Origin: Acidobacteriota bacterium
GTDB lineage: Bacteria > Acidobacteriota > Terriglobia > Acidiferrales > UBA7541
Assembly: GCA_003225295.1 (NCBI GenBank)
Contig: QHYZ01000112.1
Coordinates: 1-64,000, forward strand
Reading direction: 5' to 3'
DNA: 64,000 nucleotides
A program made the translations under genes and the position numbers. Positions 17,932-27,775 of this stretch are shown one piece after another (within the stretch, counting starts at the first letter, position 1; every line of letters begins with the position of its first letter). The notes beneath the pieces were generated by a model, which made no database searches, was not told the origin of the DNA, and saw only the letters and a program-made list of their open reading frames with translations.

Positions 17932-20145
17932 TTATTTTGAATCGCCTCTCTGCCTGGGCACGTTCCCGTCCGGGCGGTAGTCCGCAGGCTTGCTCGGTGC
18001 CGATGCGCGGATCAGCAGGGGCAACCGGGGGAAGGAAAAGCTTCCCGCCACGTCGTCAATCACGTTCACTTGGCACAGGTATAGCCCCGCCTTCAAAGCC
18101 TCGAGCGACAAATCCATCTGGAAAATGACCGCCTTGCGGTCCGGAGCGGTCACCTCGTTCGCCACCACCGGCTTGGATTCGTAAATCTTTGTAGCGCCTT
18201 GCAAGAACTCGATGCTGGTGAAAACGCGGATGCTATCCTTCGCTGGCTTGGCCGCCGGCGCACCCTTGGCCGTGCGGCTCTGGACATTGGCCCCTAGGGG
18301 TGCCGGATTTTTTCCTTTTGCCGCATCGTACACTTCGTACTGCAAATAGAGATGCTGGTCGGGCGCGAAGACATGCGTAACGTTCGGAACAAGTTCCAGC
18401 TGGTCGCGAATCAGTGGATTCGCTCCGTTTTTCTTGGTCGCCACGGGAGCGCGCAGGCTGCTCAGTACCACCGAGCTCATTTTTAACGGCGTCTTGCGCA
18501 GGTCGGGGATTTGCACGTCCGTTTCGAAAGAGCCCATCCGGCCTGACTGATTCTCGCGGACGATAAATTTCAGGTGGTAGCTGCCGGGAGCCAGTACGAA
18601 GCCGGTGTTGTACTGCACGTTCTTGCGGCGAACCTGCTGCGTGCTCTGGACGGCCAGCTTCACGGTGTCGCGCAATTGCCCAACACGCAGCTTCCCGCCT
18701 TCCAGAGCTTCGCCGATGATGTCGATGGTAGCGTTATCCTTTTCCTTCTCCGTTACAAACGGTATCTGCGAGCCGGGAATCACGAGCGCAACCGCAAGAT
18801 AATAGTGGGCGTCGTCCTGCCGGAAATACGCTGCTCCGGCATAAAGAGGCACGTCGACCCGTGGCAGTTGTGTGTCCAGCTCGTCCACCAGCTGCTGCTC
18901 GCGGTCGGCGCGGTTCAAGTGTTCGAAATCTCGTCCCGCGTAGTAACCCGCGCGAAAATCGAGTTTCAGGTCGGTGCGGTTGACCTGCACTTTCAGCCGG
19001 CGGAATCTTCCGTCCTTCAGCGGATTATTGCTCGTAAAGCCGAGGACGTAATATGCGGAACTGTCCTTCTGAACTTGGGAAAATACGCCGCTGAAATCAT
19101 TCGAATCAAAAAACGCCTTGCCGCCCGTGTCCGACGAAAGGGTTGCCAGCGTTTCCTGCGAAGCGGCGTTTCCACTCAGATCGTTTAGCACGGACTGGCC
19201 CGAATAAGCCGATTGCCCGTGCAAGCTGGCCGATTGTGCTTCTCCTCCTGGAGGGAACGCCTGCAGGCCGCGGATATCCAAAGAATAGATCGATACGTTC
19301 GCTTTCACCGCCGCCGCGGTCGTGGCGCGCAGCGCCGATTGGTTGTCCGCCCCCGACTGGCTGATTCCGTTGCTGAAATAGATGAGGCTCTTTTTCTGCG
19401 GGAGTTTGCCAAGCGCCTGCATCAGCGACTGCAGCGCCAGGAGCTTGCGGTCGGCGTTGAAGGTGTTGAAATCGGTGTCGTCAGCGGAAAACGCTCCGCT
19501 CGTTTCTGCTGCCCCCTCCGCGCTGCCCGTGCTGCCGTTTTCGAAGCCCTGGCCCTGTCCGGAATTGAATGCGGCCAGCGCCGCCAGCAATTTGGTCTTG
19601 TCATCCGTGAAATCCAGGTCCACACGCATGTTCGTGGCCAGCGACACGAGCGCCATCAAATCAGCGGGCTGCATCTTGGTATCAACGAATTTCTTCGCGG
19701 CATCGACGGAGCGGTTAATCTGTTCCGGATCCATGGCCGAAAAATCAAAAAAGAGCAAAATCAATCGCCGGTCGCGCGCGTCCAGCGACGGCTCGGCCTG
19801 CTTTCTAGCACCGAGCAGCGCCCCCCCGGCAACACCCGATACGGCCGCTTCCGCCGGGCCGGCGGTCGCCAGTTCGTCTACATTCTCGAAATCGAAAGTC
19901 GAAATCTCCTGCTTTTTCCCATCCTCCAGGAGCGTGAAATCTCCTTTTTTCAAGTCCCGAACGAGGTTCCCCTTCTTGTCGTGCGCGACGACATTCACCA
20001 GCACGAGTTCGCTCGAAACCTGAATGCGTGCCTCATTGATCCCCGCTGGTCCGCTCTGCTGGGCTATCACTGGCGCTGTCGCTTGTAACCACAGCCCCGC
20101 AACGGTGAAGATCGAAAATATTTTTCTGGGAAGCGGCATATTCAT
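17932..20145 (-). CDS. Secreted VWA-domain protein (acidobacterial family)
   Basis: 737 residues with a signal peptide (about 1-28). A short domain with V-N-V-V-A-H-D-K-K-G-N-L-V-R-D-L and F-T-L-L-E-D-G-K-K-Q typifies the TIGR03436 VWFA-related family of Acidobacteria. A VWA domain follows (L-I-L-L-F-F-D-F-S-A-M-D, S-L-I-Y-F-S-N-G-I-S-Q-S). The second half is beta-rich without a named domain. The metal-site DxSxS is altered to D-F-S-A-M. It starts seven bases after the TonB receptor stop, so it is the last gene of that operon; a partner for the receptor is likely but unproven. Confidence 0.85.
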   Translation of the reverse strand: MNMPLPRKIFSIFTVAGLWLQATAPVIAQQSGPAGINEARIQVSSELVLVNVVAHDKKGNLVRDLKKGDFTLLEDGKKQEISTFDFENVDELATAGPAEAAVSGVAGGALLGARKQAEPSLDARDRRLILLFFDFSAMDPEQINRSVDAAKKFVDTKMQPADLMALVSLATNMRVDLDFTDDKTKLLAALAAFNSGQGQGFENGSTGSAEGAAETSGAFSADDTDFNTFNADRKLLALQSLMQALGKLPQKKSLIYFSNGISQSGADNQSALRATTAAAVKANVSIYSLDIRGLQAFPPGGEAQSASLHGQSAYSGQSVLNDLSGNAASQETLATLSSDTGGKAFFDSNDFSGVFSQVQKDSSAYYVLGFTSNNPLKDGRFRRLKVQVNRTDLKLDFRAGYYAGRDFEHLNRADREQQLVDELDTQLPRVDVPLYAGAAYFRQDDAHYYLAVALVIPGSQIPFVTEKEKDNATIDIIGEALEGGKLRVGQLRDTVKLAVQSTQQVRRKNVQYNTGFVLAPGSYHLKFIVRENQSGRMGSFETDVQIPDLRKTPLKMSSVVLSSLRAPVATKKNGANPLIRDQLELVPNVTHVFAPDQHLYLQYEVYDAAKGKNPAPLGANVQSRTAKGAPAAKPAKDSIRVFTSIEFLQGATKIYESKPVVANEVTAPDRKAVIFQMDLSLEALKAGLYLCQVNVIDDVAGSFSFPRLPLLIRASAPSKPADYRPDGNVPRQRGDSK

Positions 20146-20151
20146 CTTTCT

Positions 20152-23100
20152 TCAGAACCGGAAGCGCGCCAGCAAGGTAACCCGCCGCATGCCGCCCGTC
20201 CCCGTGACTTCCCCGTAAGTGAATGAATTTACAACGGTATTGATGGAGGTGAAGTGCACGATATTAAAGACATTGTTCGCCGAGATGCGCAGCTCAAGCG
20301 CGCGGGATTCTTTGATGGTGATGGTCTTGTTGAGCGACATGTTCATCGAAACTTGTCCCGGCCCCTCGATAATATTTCGTCCCGCGTCGCCAAAGTTGGA
20401 ACCGCTCGCGTTCACACAGGGGGCGCTGGGGGCGCAGAACGCGGCTGTATTGAACCACTTGAGCACGGTCGGATCGCTTACCGAGATGGATTGTCCGGCG
20501 ATGACGTTGGCGCGAAGCGACCCGCTCACCCCGCGGCCGATGTCCAGCCCTCCCCCTAGCACGCGTGGTGTGAAGTACAGTCCGGAACCAACCGTTAGGT
20601 CACCGCTCCACTGCCATCCCCCGAGAATGTGGCTCCCGGCACCTTTGCTAACAAACCGCCGGTTTTCACCGAATGGCAGATCGAGAATCCAGTTTCCCGT
20701 GAATTTGTGCCGCTGGTCGAAGCTGGAAAGCCCGCGGTCCGCGGAGATGTCAAATGGATCTTGCGCCACAACACTGCCCCCGCCTCCGATCGATGAAGCG
20801 TCGTCGATGGACTTCGAAAACACATACTGCGCTCCGAGCCCCAGCCCTTTGGCCATACGCTTGCGCACGCGCACGGAGCCCGCATGCAAGATCGAATCTC
20901 CCTCTGACGATTCGTAAATAAATGGCTGGCCGCCGGAGACCACCAGCGCGCGCTCGGTATCCAGCCGCGTTCCCTTCGCACCGTTGTAGCCCGCATGCAT
21001 CACCACCCCACCAGGAAACGCGCGCTGTAGATCGACATTCCAGATCTGCACGTAGCCAAGACGATAGTTTGGGTTGACGGCAAAGTTGTTGGTCACCGTG
21101 CTTCCGGAATTGGGAAATCCCTCCGTGATGGTCAAGCGGCTCGTCGTGCCAATGAGACCGTTGACATCGGTGGTGTTCGTCGCGGTGTTCGCAAACGGCG
21201 GTTGAAACGCGAAGTTCTGAATCATGCTCGCATATTGCGCCAGGTTGTAGTTGATTCCGTAGCCCGTTCTGACCACCGTCTGCTTCTGCGGTTTCCAGGC
21301 AATCCCGATGCGCGGGGCGAAATTATTGCGGTCCGGGCGGACGAGCGAAGCCGGAAATGTTCCATTGAAGGGCCCGGCATTGCCGGGCAGCACACGCGCG
21401 GCAGTTGTAAAACCCGCCGCCACGTCCAGATCAGCGATGCGATTCTCGGCCTCGGTATAAGGTCCGTTGTACTCGTAGCGCAGCCCTAAATTGAACGACA
21501 GATTCGAACGGAATCTCCAATCGTCTTGCGCGAAGAAATCAAACGCGTTGGCGCGGAAGTTGTAGGAATTTGCGCCGGACTGTAGCGAAGTTTGTTGCGG
21601 GAAACCCAGCAGGAAGTCCGCAAAATCGGAACCCGTGTCGGGTACTGGTTGAGTGCTCCCGGTCAAGTATTGCGATGTCGCGAACCCGGTAAACACAAAA
21701 CTGCCCTCCGCATTTCTTGCCGAACGAAAGCTCTGCAAGATGCGGCGGTAGTCTCCGCCGAAACGCCAGTTATGCTTTCCGCGATTCCACGAAACCGTTT
21801 CCGAGATGGAATAGGTCTGGTCGAGCTCGCGGCGAGGTGTCGGGTCGCTCAGACCGCCGAACGATGTGAAACTGATTCCCGGCAATCCCCAGTCAAACGG
21901 ATCGTCGGAAATCCCGCCGATCCTTGCGCCATTCGGTCCGGAAACGTCAGTGACGTTCGAATACAAGTTGGTTGTGGAGACATGATTGTGGTTGTAGTTC
22001 ACCCGCAAGATGCTGGTGACGCGGCCTTTCCCATAGGTCCACCCTGCGCTGGCGTTGAGCCCCTGGGTTCGTGTTGCTCCCGCGAGTGAAGGAAAAGGGT
22101 TCACGATGTTGCTCGAGCTGCGCGACCAGTTCAGCCCGAAATTGATATTGTTCTGCGAACCACGCCTGCCCCCGCCGCTTCCACCGCCCCCATTGCCAAA
22201 CCGACCGAATCCGGGACCACTGCTTGCACCAAAGTTGTGGACCAGCCTGAGAATCACCGAGTCGGAATTGCTGTCCGCAGAGGTCACGTAATGGAAGTTC
22301 TGGCCGGAAGTGGTCGTCCGAATGTTCGGCAACGGGATGTACTGCAGGAGCGCCGTCGCTGCCGGATTGATCAAGGACGGATCGATCCCATTCGGCAAGC
22401 CGTTCGATTGATATTGCTGTCCACTCTGCGGATCGAAAATCTGGACGGGCTTACCGTCATTGTAGGTGGCCCCGGCAAAATTGCCGTGGCGTTCATCCGG
22501 TGTCGGCACGGTGGAGAAGGCATCGTACGGATTGCTCCCGCGCGACCCGTTCCATCCGCCGAAAAAGAACCATTTATTGCCCCCGTTGAAGATCTTAGGG
22601 ATATTCAGCGGCCCACCGATGTTAACGCCGAAATGAGCTTGGTTGTAATTGGCCTTCGGTGATTCAATTCCGGTCAGTGAGTACGATCGAGCATCCCATC
22701 CGGCGTTATCGTCAGAGAAATACAACGTCCCATGAGGCTGATTGATGTTGAAGCCCTTGGGCATCCTGCCCAGGGCGATGGTCCCCCCGCCAGGTCCGCC
22801 GAAGCCGCCACCCCAGCCGCCACCACCGCCTTCGCGTTGCATGCGATCGCGAAACTCTTGAATCCGCTGTTGCACATCCTCTTCGTTGCCTCCGCCGAAG
22901 TCCTGTGTCCGTCCCGGTGCGCCGCTGATGCTCACCGACTCCGTCGGCCCCTCGGCCCCCGCGCCATTGAGGGGCAGGCTCGAAAGATCGCTGTTGCCCG
23001 GGCCCCCGCTCGGCCCACCCGCCCCGCCCAAGCCGGAATCTCCACCGGCAAGGGAAGAGAGTGCGCTGTCCATCGCCAGACTTTGAAATCCCCGGCCCGC

Positions 23101-23532
23101 CGCCGCAATTGCCGCGTTGTTATTGTTCGACTGATCTTGCTGGCGAGAAGCCAGAATCAGTTCGGCGTCCGCTTTCGCCGATGGGTTCTCCGGATTCAGT
23201 ACCACTTCCTCTGTGAAAGCTGCGAATCCCATGAATTCCATGCGTATTACATATCGCCCGCGGGTCATGCCCGACAACCCGAATTTGCCTTCGGAGTTGG
23301 TCGCCGCAGCGTACTTCTTCCCCGTTAACGTGTTGGCCGCGGTAACCGTCACTCCCGGCAGTGGCGTCTTGCCGCTTCGCGCCGAACCATTGATTTCATA
23401 GGCTGGCGCTGCGGCGGTAGCCGTCGCGGACGACGCCGTCGGGAGTGGCGCCGCCTCCTGCGCAGGCAAGGTCGGCGCAAGAGAAATCGCCACGAATTGC
23501 AGTATGAGGATGCCCCGAGCAATCGACTTCAA
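20152..23532 (-). CDS. TonB-dependent receptor, Oar-like
   Basis: Outer-membrane beta-barrel of 1126 residues. Signal peptide about 1-25, then a carboxypeptidase-regulatory-like beta-sandwich at about 45-130 (A-R-S-G-K-T-P-L-P-G-V-T-V-T-A-A-N). A Gly/Pro-rich spacer at about 160-260 is followed by a plug-like region and a long barrel rich in N-F-G-L-N/F-N-L-G-L-R-Y-E-Y strands, ending in aromatic R-F-R-F as barrels usually do. Acidobacteria carry many such receptors, thought to import glycans or peptides; the substrate cannot be read here. The start is TTG at 23532, with GGGAG eight bases upstream. Second gene of a three-gene operon. Confidence 0.9.
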   Translation of the reverse strand: MKSIARGILILQFVAISLAPTLPAQEAAPLPTASSATATAAAPAYEINGSARSGKTPLPGVTVTAANTLTGKKYAAATNSEGKFGLSGMTRGRYVIRMEFMGFAAFTEEVVLNPENPSAKADAELILASRQQDQSNNNNAAIAAAGRGFQSLAMDSALSSLAGGDSGLGGAGGPSGGPGNSDLSSLPLNGAGAEGPTESVSISGAPGRTQDFGGGNEEDVQQRIQEFRDRMQREGGGGGWGGGFGGPGGGTIALGRMPKGFNINQPHGTLYFSDDNAGWDARSYSLTGIESPKANYNQAHFGVNIGGPLNIPKIFNGGNKWFFFGGWNGSRGSNPYDAFSTVPTPDERHGNFAGATYNDGKPVQIFDPQSGQQYQSNGLPNGIDPSLINPAATALLQYIPLPNIRTTTSGQNFHYVTSADSNSDSVILRLVHNFGASSGPGFGRFGNGGGGSGGGRRGSQNNINFGLNWSRSSSNIVNPFPSLAGATRTQGLNASAGWTYGKGRVTSILRVNYNHNHVSTTNLYSNVTDVSGPNGARIGGISDDPFDWGLPGISFTSFGGLSDPTPRRELDQTYSISETVSWNRGKHNWRFGGDYRRILQSFRSARNAEGSFVFTGFATSQYLTGSTQPVPDTGSDFADFLLGFPQQTSLQSGANSYNFRANAFDFFAQDDWRFRSNLSFNLGLRYEYNGPYTEAENRIADLDVAAGFTTAARVLPGNAGPFNGTFPASLVRPDRNNFAPRIGIAWKPQKQTVVRTGYGINYNLAQYASMIQNFAFQPPFANTATNTTDVNGLIGTTSRLTITEGFPNSGSTVTNNFAVNPNYRLGYVQIWNVDLQRAFPGGVVMHAGYNGAKGTRLDTERALVVSGGQPFIYESSEGDSILHAGSVRVRKRMAKGLGLGAQYVFSKSIDDASSIGGGGSVVAQDPFDISADRGLSSFDQRHKFTGNWILDLPFGENRRFVSKGAGSHILGGWQWSGDLTVGSGLYFTPRVLGGGLDIGRGVSGSLRANVIAGQSISVSDPTVLKWFNTAAFCAPSAPCVNASGSNFGDAGRNIIEGPGQVSMNMSLNKTITIKESRALELRISANNVFNIVHFTSINTVVNSFTYGEVTGTGGMRRVTLLARFRF

Positions 23533-23552
23533 ATCTTGGTCTCCCGAGTGGA

Positions 23553-24314
23553 CTATTGCTGCGGTTTTGGTGCGGTCGCAGGATTACTGGCTGGCGCACT
23601 CCCGGCAGGAGCCATTCCACTCATCTTTCGCATTTCCTCCATCTGCTTCCATTGCTCGGGAGAAAGGACCATTACATTTTTCGGAACAAAGGCATTATCC
23701 TGGACGGCCCCGCGAACCACCACGTGATCGCCCGGCTGGATGTCTGCCATGGTGATACTCTCGCGTCCTCTGCGCAGCGAGGTCTCCTCATTCAACTCCA
23801 GAGTTTGTGTGACGTTGTCCGGGCGCAGCACCGTGAGTTTCGGTGCGTCGACGGATTTCACTTCACCCACAACGAAATCCTTTCCTAATTCGCCGAACCC
23901 TCGGCCACCGATTATCCCGCCGGTCCCACCGCCGATCATCTGTGCGGTCACGCTGTGATCCGCATTCTCCTCCCCGCGGACGAAGACCATGTCGCCAACC
24001 TTGAAATCTTCGAGTTTCGCGCTTTGGCGGTCCTTGCGGTATTCCGTCTTATCCGTAATCTTCACTGCCACCGTTCGGCCGTCCGGCTTGGCCAACTCCA
24101 GCGATCCTTTGCTGACCGCCGTGATCTTTCCAAACAACGGCCGGCCCTGGCCCTCGTTTGGTGCAGGTCTTTGGCCTGCCGCTGGGGGCCCCGGTTCCTG
24201 ACCCACTGCGGCCGGCGCGGGCGCCTGCGCTCGGCCGGCCGTTGCCGCCAGCAAGAACAGCAAACTTAAGCGCAAGAATGGCTTCCCGCGCATCAACATG
24301 ATGACCATACTCAT
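23553..24314 (-). CDS. Secreted DUF5666-like protein
   Basis: 253 residues from ATG 24314, chosen because GAGAGG lies six bases upstream; a reading from 24383 only adds residues before the signal peptide. Signal segment L-R-L-S-L-L-F-L-L-A-A-T-A-G-R-A-Q, then a proline-rich linker. Two OB-like repeats resemble DUF5666: G-K-I-T-A-V-S-K-G-S-L-E-L with V-G-D-M-V-F-V-R-G, and G-E-V-K-S-V-D-A-P-K-L-T-V with P-G-D-H-V-V-V-R-G. First gene of the operon with the TonB receptor (20-base gap) and VWA protein. Function unknown. Confidence 0.75.
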   Translation of the reverse strand: MSMVIMLMRGKPFLRLSLLFLLAATAGRAQAPAPAAVGQEPGPPAAGQRPAPNEGQGRPLFGKITAVSKGSLELAKPDGRTVAVKITDKTEYRKDRQSAKLEDFKVGDMVFVRGEENADHSVTAQMIGGGTGGIIGGRGFGELGKDFVVGEVKSVDAPKLTVLRPDNVTQTLELNEETSLRRGRESITMADIQPGDHVVVRGAVQDNAFVPKNVMVLSPEQWKQMEEMRKMSGMAPAGSAPASNPATAPKPQQ

Positions 24315-24801
24315 AGCTACCCTCTCATCCTTAAAGACGCAAGACCAGGCGTCCAAGTAACGCCACCCAACCCTTCTGGCCATCGATAATTCCTCTACTT
24401 CCTAGTTTCCTCAAGAACGACACTAAAGTTCCCGCACGAACTTCCCACAAAGATACATGCGCTCATGGCACCGAGGTAAACCTGCGGCGCGCCCCGGAAA
24501 GCCACCCGGCCGCCGGTCTAAGGCCCTCGATTCGAATATACCCGATCAGCCGCCGTAGATGGAGCGATAACCCAAGATGAAAAGCGCGAAGAGTCTGTAC
24601 GTCGCTTTGCTCGCGGGCACGGTCTGGTATCACCGGCCCGGCACAAGGTGGTATGGAAAGACCAGGAAAAGGAAGTACGTGACGCGAGCCCTGCCGTTAA
24701 GGTGGGCTACCGCCCGGCAAGAAAGAATAAGAAGGGCATTTCAGCAGGGACGTTCTCCAGCCGTTTTGGTGCGCGATATTGCTTCTGCGCTTCTCGAACG
24801 T
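24315..24801. other. Intergenic region upstream of the DUF5666-TonB-VWA operon
   Basis: 487 bases. It should hold the operon promoter, but no consensus pair stands out. A plus-strand frame at 24577-24858 begins M-K-S-A-K-S-L-Y-V-A-L-L-A-G but then becomes Arg-rich and overlaps the opposite gene; I treat it as unsupported. Confidence 0.35.
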
Positions 24802-25095
24802 TCATTTTTCACGCAGGATGACTTCCCCATGGCCCACGAGTTGGTCGTTCAGCCATAAGCGGTACTTGTACGTAGCTGCCTTGCTGCCGGGGCGCGGCGG
24901 GCCGCTAAGCAGCCGCATGCCGGCCGGCGCCTGAAAAACATTCGATGAAAACGGACACCGGTTGACATCGAATTCGACGCGCAAATTGCCTGCGTCGGAG
25001 ATCCACGAGACTTGGTCGCTTTCATCGATCACCACGACTTGCGGGATGAGTCCAACGAGTACCGGGCGTTCGGCCATTTCTTGTGGGGCCCCCAT
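24802..25095 (-). CDS. Hypothetical protein
   Basis: 97 residues. The body reads like a small beta-rich domain: V-V-V-I-D-E-S-D-Q-V-S-W, L-R-V-E-F-D-V-N-R-C-P-F, then A-T-Y-K-Y-R-L-W-L-N-D-Q-L-V-G-H-G-E-V. That pattern (strand, exposed Cys-Pro, tyrosine-rich strand) looks like coding sequence rather than chance. No signal peptide and no family recognised. The start is uncertain: ATG 25095 or the ATG six codons later, neither with a strong ribosome site. Confidence 0.45.
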   Translation of the reverse strand: MGAPQEMAERPVLVGLIPQVVVIDESDQVSWISDAGNLRVEFDVNRCPFSSNVFQAPAGMRLLSGPPRPGSKAATYKYRLWLNDQLVGHGEVILREK

Positions 25096-25408
25096 GCCGT
25101 TCAGGGGCCGATGCTCCTGACTCTATCGGTGCACAGGGACGATAGCATAATCCCTGGAAAGAATTCTTCGCAGACTGCTCGCAGCGCCGGCCTATGTTAG
25201 TGACAGTGAATCTGCGATTTTTTACCAACAACCTGTACCCTCGGGCGTCTTCACTAAGGCAACCTGTACTTCGCTGCCCTTGACCGTTCTTCCGCGCGAC
25301 CGTACACTGAAATTGTTGATTCGTGGCGCGAAGTTCCGGCTGGACCTCTTGCGCTCGCGGAAAGATGTATTTATAAGCGTCGCACCCTGACGCGGAGGAT
25401 TTTGTCGG
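25096..25408. other. Intergenic region upstream of the desaturase
   Basis: 313 bases between a minus-strand hypothetical gene and the desaturase. No gene or clear promoter seen. Confidence 0.35.
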
Positions 25409-26266
25409 ATGGCTTCAGCTTCTCGCTATTTGTCTATACCACTCCCGAACGGCTCGCGGATTTCCGTTCTTCTTTCCTTGCCCTTTGCGCTCATTCACAT
25501 CGCTTCGCTGCTAATTTTCTTCATGCCGTTTCATTGGTATTACCTGGTGGCATGTCTCGGCCTGCTGGTCGTGAGGATGTTCTTCGTCACGGCGGGCTAT
25601 CACCGCTATTTTTCGCACCGCTCGTTCAAAACTAGTCGCGTGTTCCAGTTCGTGATTGCTTTCATGGCCATGACCTCTTCGCAGAAGGGCGTGCTTTGGT
25701 GGGCGGCGCATCACCGCCACCATCACCGGCATTCCGACCAGGAACTGGATTTGCATTCGCCGACGCTTTTCGGGTTTTTCTGGTCGCACGTAGGCTGGAT
25801 CATTTCCGATAAATACAACGACACGCGGATCGAATACATCGCCGACTTCGCAAAGTTTCCCGAGCTGCGCTGGCTGAATAAGTACCATCTGGTGCCGCCG
25901 GTCACACTCGGCGTGGTGCTGTGGCTGATCGGCGGATGGCAGCTGTTTGTCTGGGGCTTCTGCCTGAGCACGGTGCTGCTGTGGCACGATACGTTTACCA
26001 TCAACTCGCTCTCGCACCTCTTTGGTTCGCGCCGCTACCAGACCACCGACACCAGCCGCAACAACTGGCTCCTCGCCCTGCTCACCCTCGGCGAAGGCTG
26101 GCACAACAACCATCATCACTTTATGGCTTCGGCGCGCCAGGGCTTCTATTGGTGGGAAATCGATATCACCTACTACACCCTGAAGATTCTCTCCTGGTTC
26201 GGCATCGTCTGGGATCTGCGCAAAGTCCCGACGCATTTGTTGACCCAAGACCGACTGGCCGCCTAA
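25409..26266 (+). CDS. Acyl-lipid/acyl-CoA delta-9-type fatty acid desaturase
   Basis: Membrane di-iron desaturase introducing a cis double bond into fatty acyl chains. 285 residues with four hydrophobic segments and the three histidine boxes of the family: H-R-Y-F-S-H (about 64), H-H-R-H-H (about 101) and H-N-N-H-H (about 232). GGAGG lies ten bases before ATG 25409. Chain and regiospecificity cannot be fixed from sequence; delta-9 is the family norm. Monocistronic by spacing. Confidence 0.92.
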   Translation: MASASRYLSIPLPNGSRISVLLSLPFALIHIASLLIFFMPFHWYYLVACLGLLVVRMFFVTAGYHRYFSHRSFKTSRVFQFVIAFMAMTSSQKGVLWWAAHHRHHHRHSDQELDLHSPTLFGFFWSHVGWIISDKYNDTRIEYIADFAKFPELRWLNKYHLVPPVTLGVVLWLIGGWQLFVWGFCLSTVLLWHDTFTINSLSHLFGSRRYQTTDTSRNNWLLALLTLGEGWHNNHHHFMASARQGFYWWEIDITYYTLKILSWFGIVWDLRKVPTHLLTQDRLAA

Positions 26267-26358
26267 TCCACCACCACCAAAGCCATTTTAATACTATAAA
26301 TACCGTAATCTAGTTCCACATCGGTTGTGCATCTCCTCTCCGCGATATACTTTCGCGC

Positions 26359-27645
26359 ATGCCTCTCCGTAGTCTGTTAAGCACTGGTTCTTGGTACTGC
26401 ATTTTTTGCACTTTTTCCGTTTTAGCGGCGGCGGCGCAATCTACACATTACTCTGTAAAGCTGGCGCCGGATTTCGAGCGCCAACTCTTGCGGGGTGATG
26501 AAACCATCGAGTTTCAGGTCGAGGCGGGCGCAGTCGAGTGGCAGAAGCAAGCGGGTTTGCATGTGCTCAGCGCGGACGTTACTGCTGGAGAGGTGACGGT
26601 GGCCGAGCACGCCGTGCGCGTCCGCTTGCGTTCGGGTGGCCGACACAGTTTGAAGCTGAAATACACCGCGGCTGCAGGGCGAGGCATCCGGTGGTTTGCG
26701 GACCGCGCAGGGTTGGCGACGGCATTTTACTGCGAGGCATGGATGGTCTGTGACAATTCGCCTGGCCAGCGCGCCACGCTACAGCTGGAGATTGCCGTTC
26801 CTTTCACGCCGCCCGCTCGCGGTGCAAACGGATTCCGGGCGGTGGGACCCGGGCGCCGGGGGAAAGAGTGGCACGGCCGCGATGGCGATCACGTTGTTTT
26901 TGAGCAGAGCGATCCGGTGCAAACGTATTTGCTTAGCTTTGCCGTTGCGCGGCTTGCCGTTGCGGTCGATGACAGGTTTTCGATTTACGCGCAGAGAGTG
27001 GATGCACATAAGGCGGCATTGGCCAAGACGGCCGATGCCTATGCGTTTCTGAGGGCGGTAGCATCGGTGGATATGATGAACTCGCACTACACACAAGCGT
27101 TCTTGCCGGGACCCAGCATGGGGCAAGAAGCCGCCGGCATGGCGCTCATGTCGCAGGACGACCTTGCCGATCTGGCGGCCAAAGATGACGTGCAGTTAAT
27201 GGCCCATGAGCTGGCTCATCAATGGTGGGGCGTGACGCTGGGCATCCGCTCGTGGTCCGATTTCTGGTTGAACGAAGGGTTTGCGGAGTTTATGTCTGAC
27301 GCGTATATCGAGAAGCACCGGGGGCGCGCGGCGTACGACCAGCAACTCACGGAATTACGGGAGCGGATGAGGAAATTGCGCGAAGCAGGGAAGGATCGCC
27401 CGCTGCATTGGGAAAAGTGGAAGGACGCCCATGAGGCACTGGGGCCAATTCCGTATGTGAAAGGAGCTTTGTTCCTGGACCGTCTGAGGATGGAGCTGGG
27501 CGACGAGGTTTTCTGGCAAGGGATCGCTCTGTACACCTCCGGTAATGCGCGCCGGCTAGTGGACTCCAGAGATTTCGAACAGGCGATGGAAAAAGCCAGC
27601 GGTCGCGATCTGAGGATGCTATTCGATGAAGCGGTCTATCACTGA
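26359..27645 (+). CDS. Secreted M1-family metallopeptidase, short form
   Basis: 428 residues with an N-terminal signal segment (about 1-28, ending A-A-A-Q-S). The zinc motif H-E-L-A-H-Q-W-W-G with the downstream N-E-G-F-A-E-F supplies the HExxH-(18)-E ligands of M1 aminopeptidases. The exopeptidase GxMEN loop is replaced by a G-P-S-M-G-Q-E-A-A-G stretch, so specificity may differ. A C-terminal helical domain is mostly missing compared with 600-900-residue relatives. Weak ribosome site at ATG 26359. Confidence 0.85.
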   Translation: MPLRSLLSTGSWYCIFCTFSVLAAAAQSTHYSVKLAPDFERQLLRGDETIEFQVEAGAVEWQKQAGLHVLSADVTAGEVTVAEHAVRVRLRSGGRHSLKLKYTAAAGRGIRWFADRAGLATAFYCEAWMVCDNSPGQRATLQLEIAVPFTPPARGANGFRAVGPGRRGKEWHGRDGDHVVFEQSDPVQTYLLSFAVARLAVAVDDRFSIYAQRVDAHKAALAKTADAYAFLRAVASVDMMNSHYTQAFLPGPSMGQEAAGMALMSQDDLADLAAKDDVQLMAHELAHQWWGVTLGIRSWSDFWLNEGFAEFMSDAYIEKHRGRAAYDQQLTELRERMRKLREAGKDRPLHWEKWKDAHEALGPIPYVKGALFLDRLRMELGDEVFWQGIALYTSGNARRLVDSRDFEQAMEKASGRDLRMLFDEAVYH

Positions 27646-27775
27646 AATCGGGATGGTTAGGCTGCCGGCTTCAAGCGCGCGTCTTTCCAGCTTTGGTTAA
27701 CACTTCTGGGCCGCTTGGCGTCTTGGCTGGACGTAGTCGGATCAACGAACGTCGACGGTGCCAGGAAGGCCAGCC

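Noticed and set aside
24577-24858. 93-codon plus-strand frame starting MKSAKSLYVALLAG
   Set aside because: The leader-like start gives way to an Arg-rich run with no family and it overlaps the opposite gene; too weak to call.
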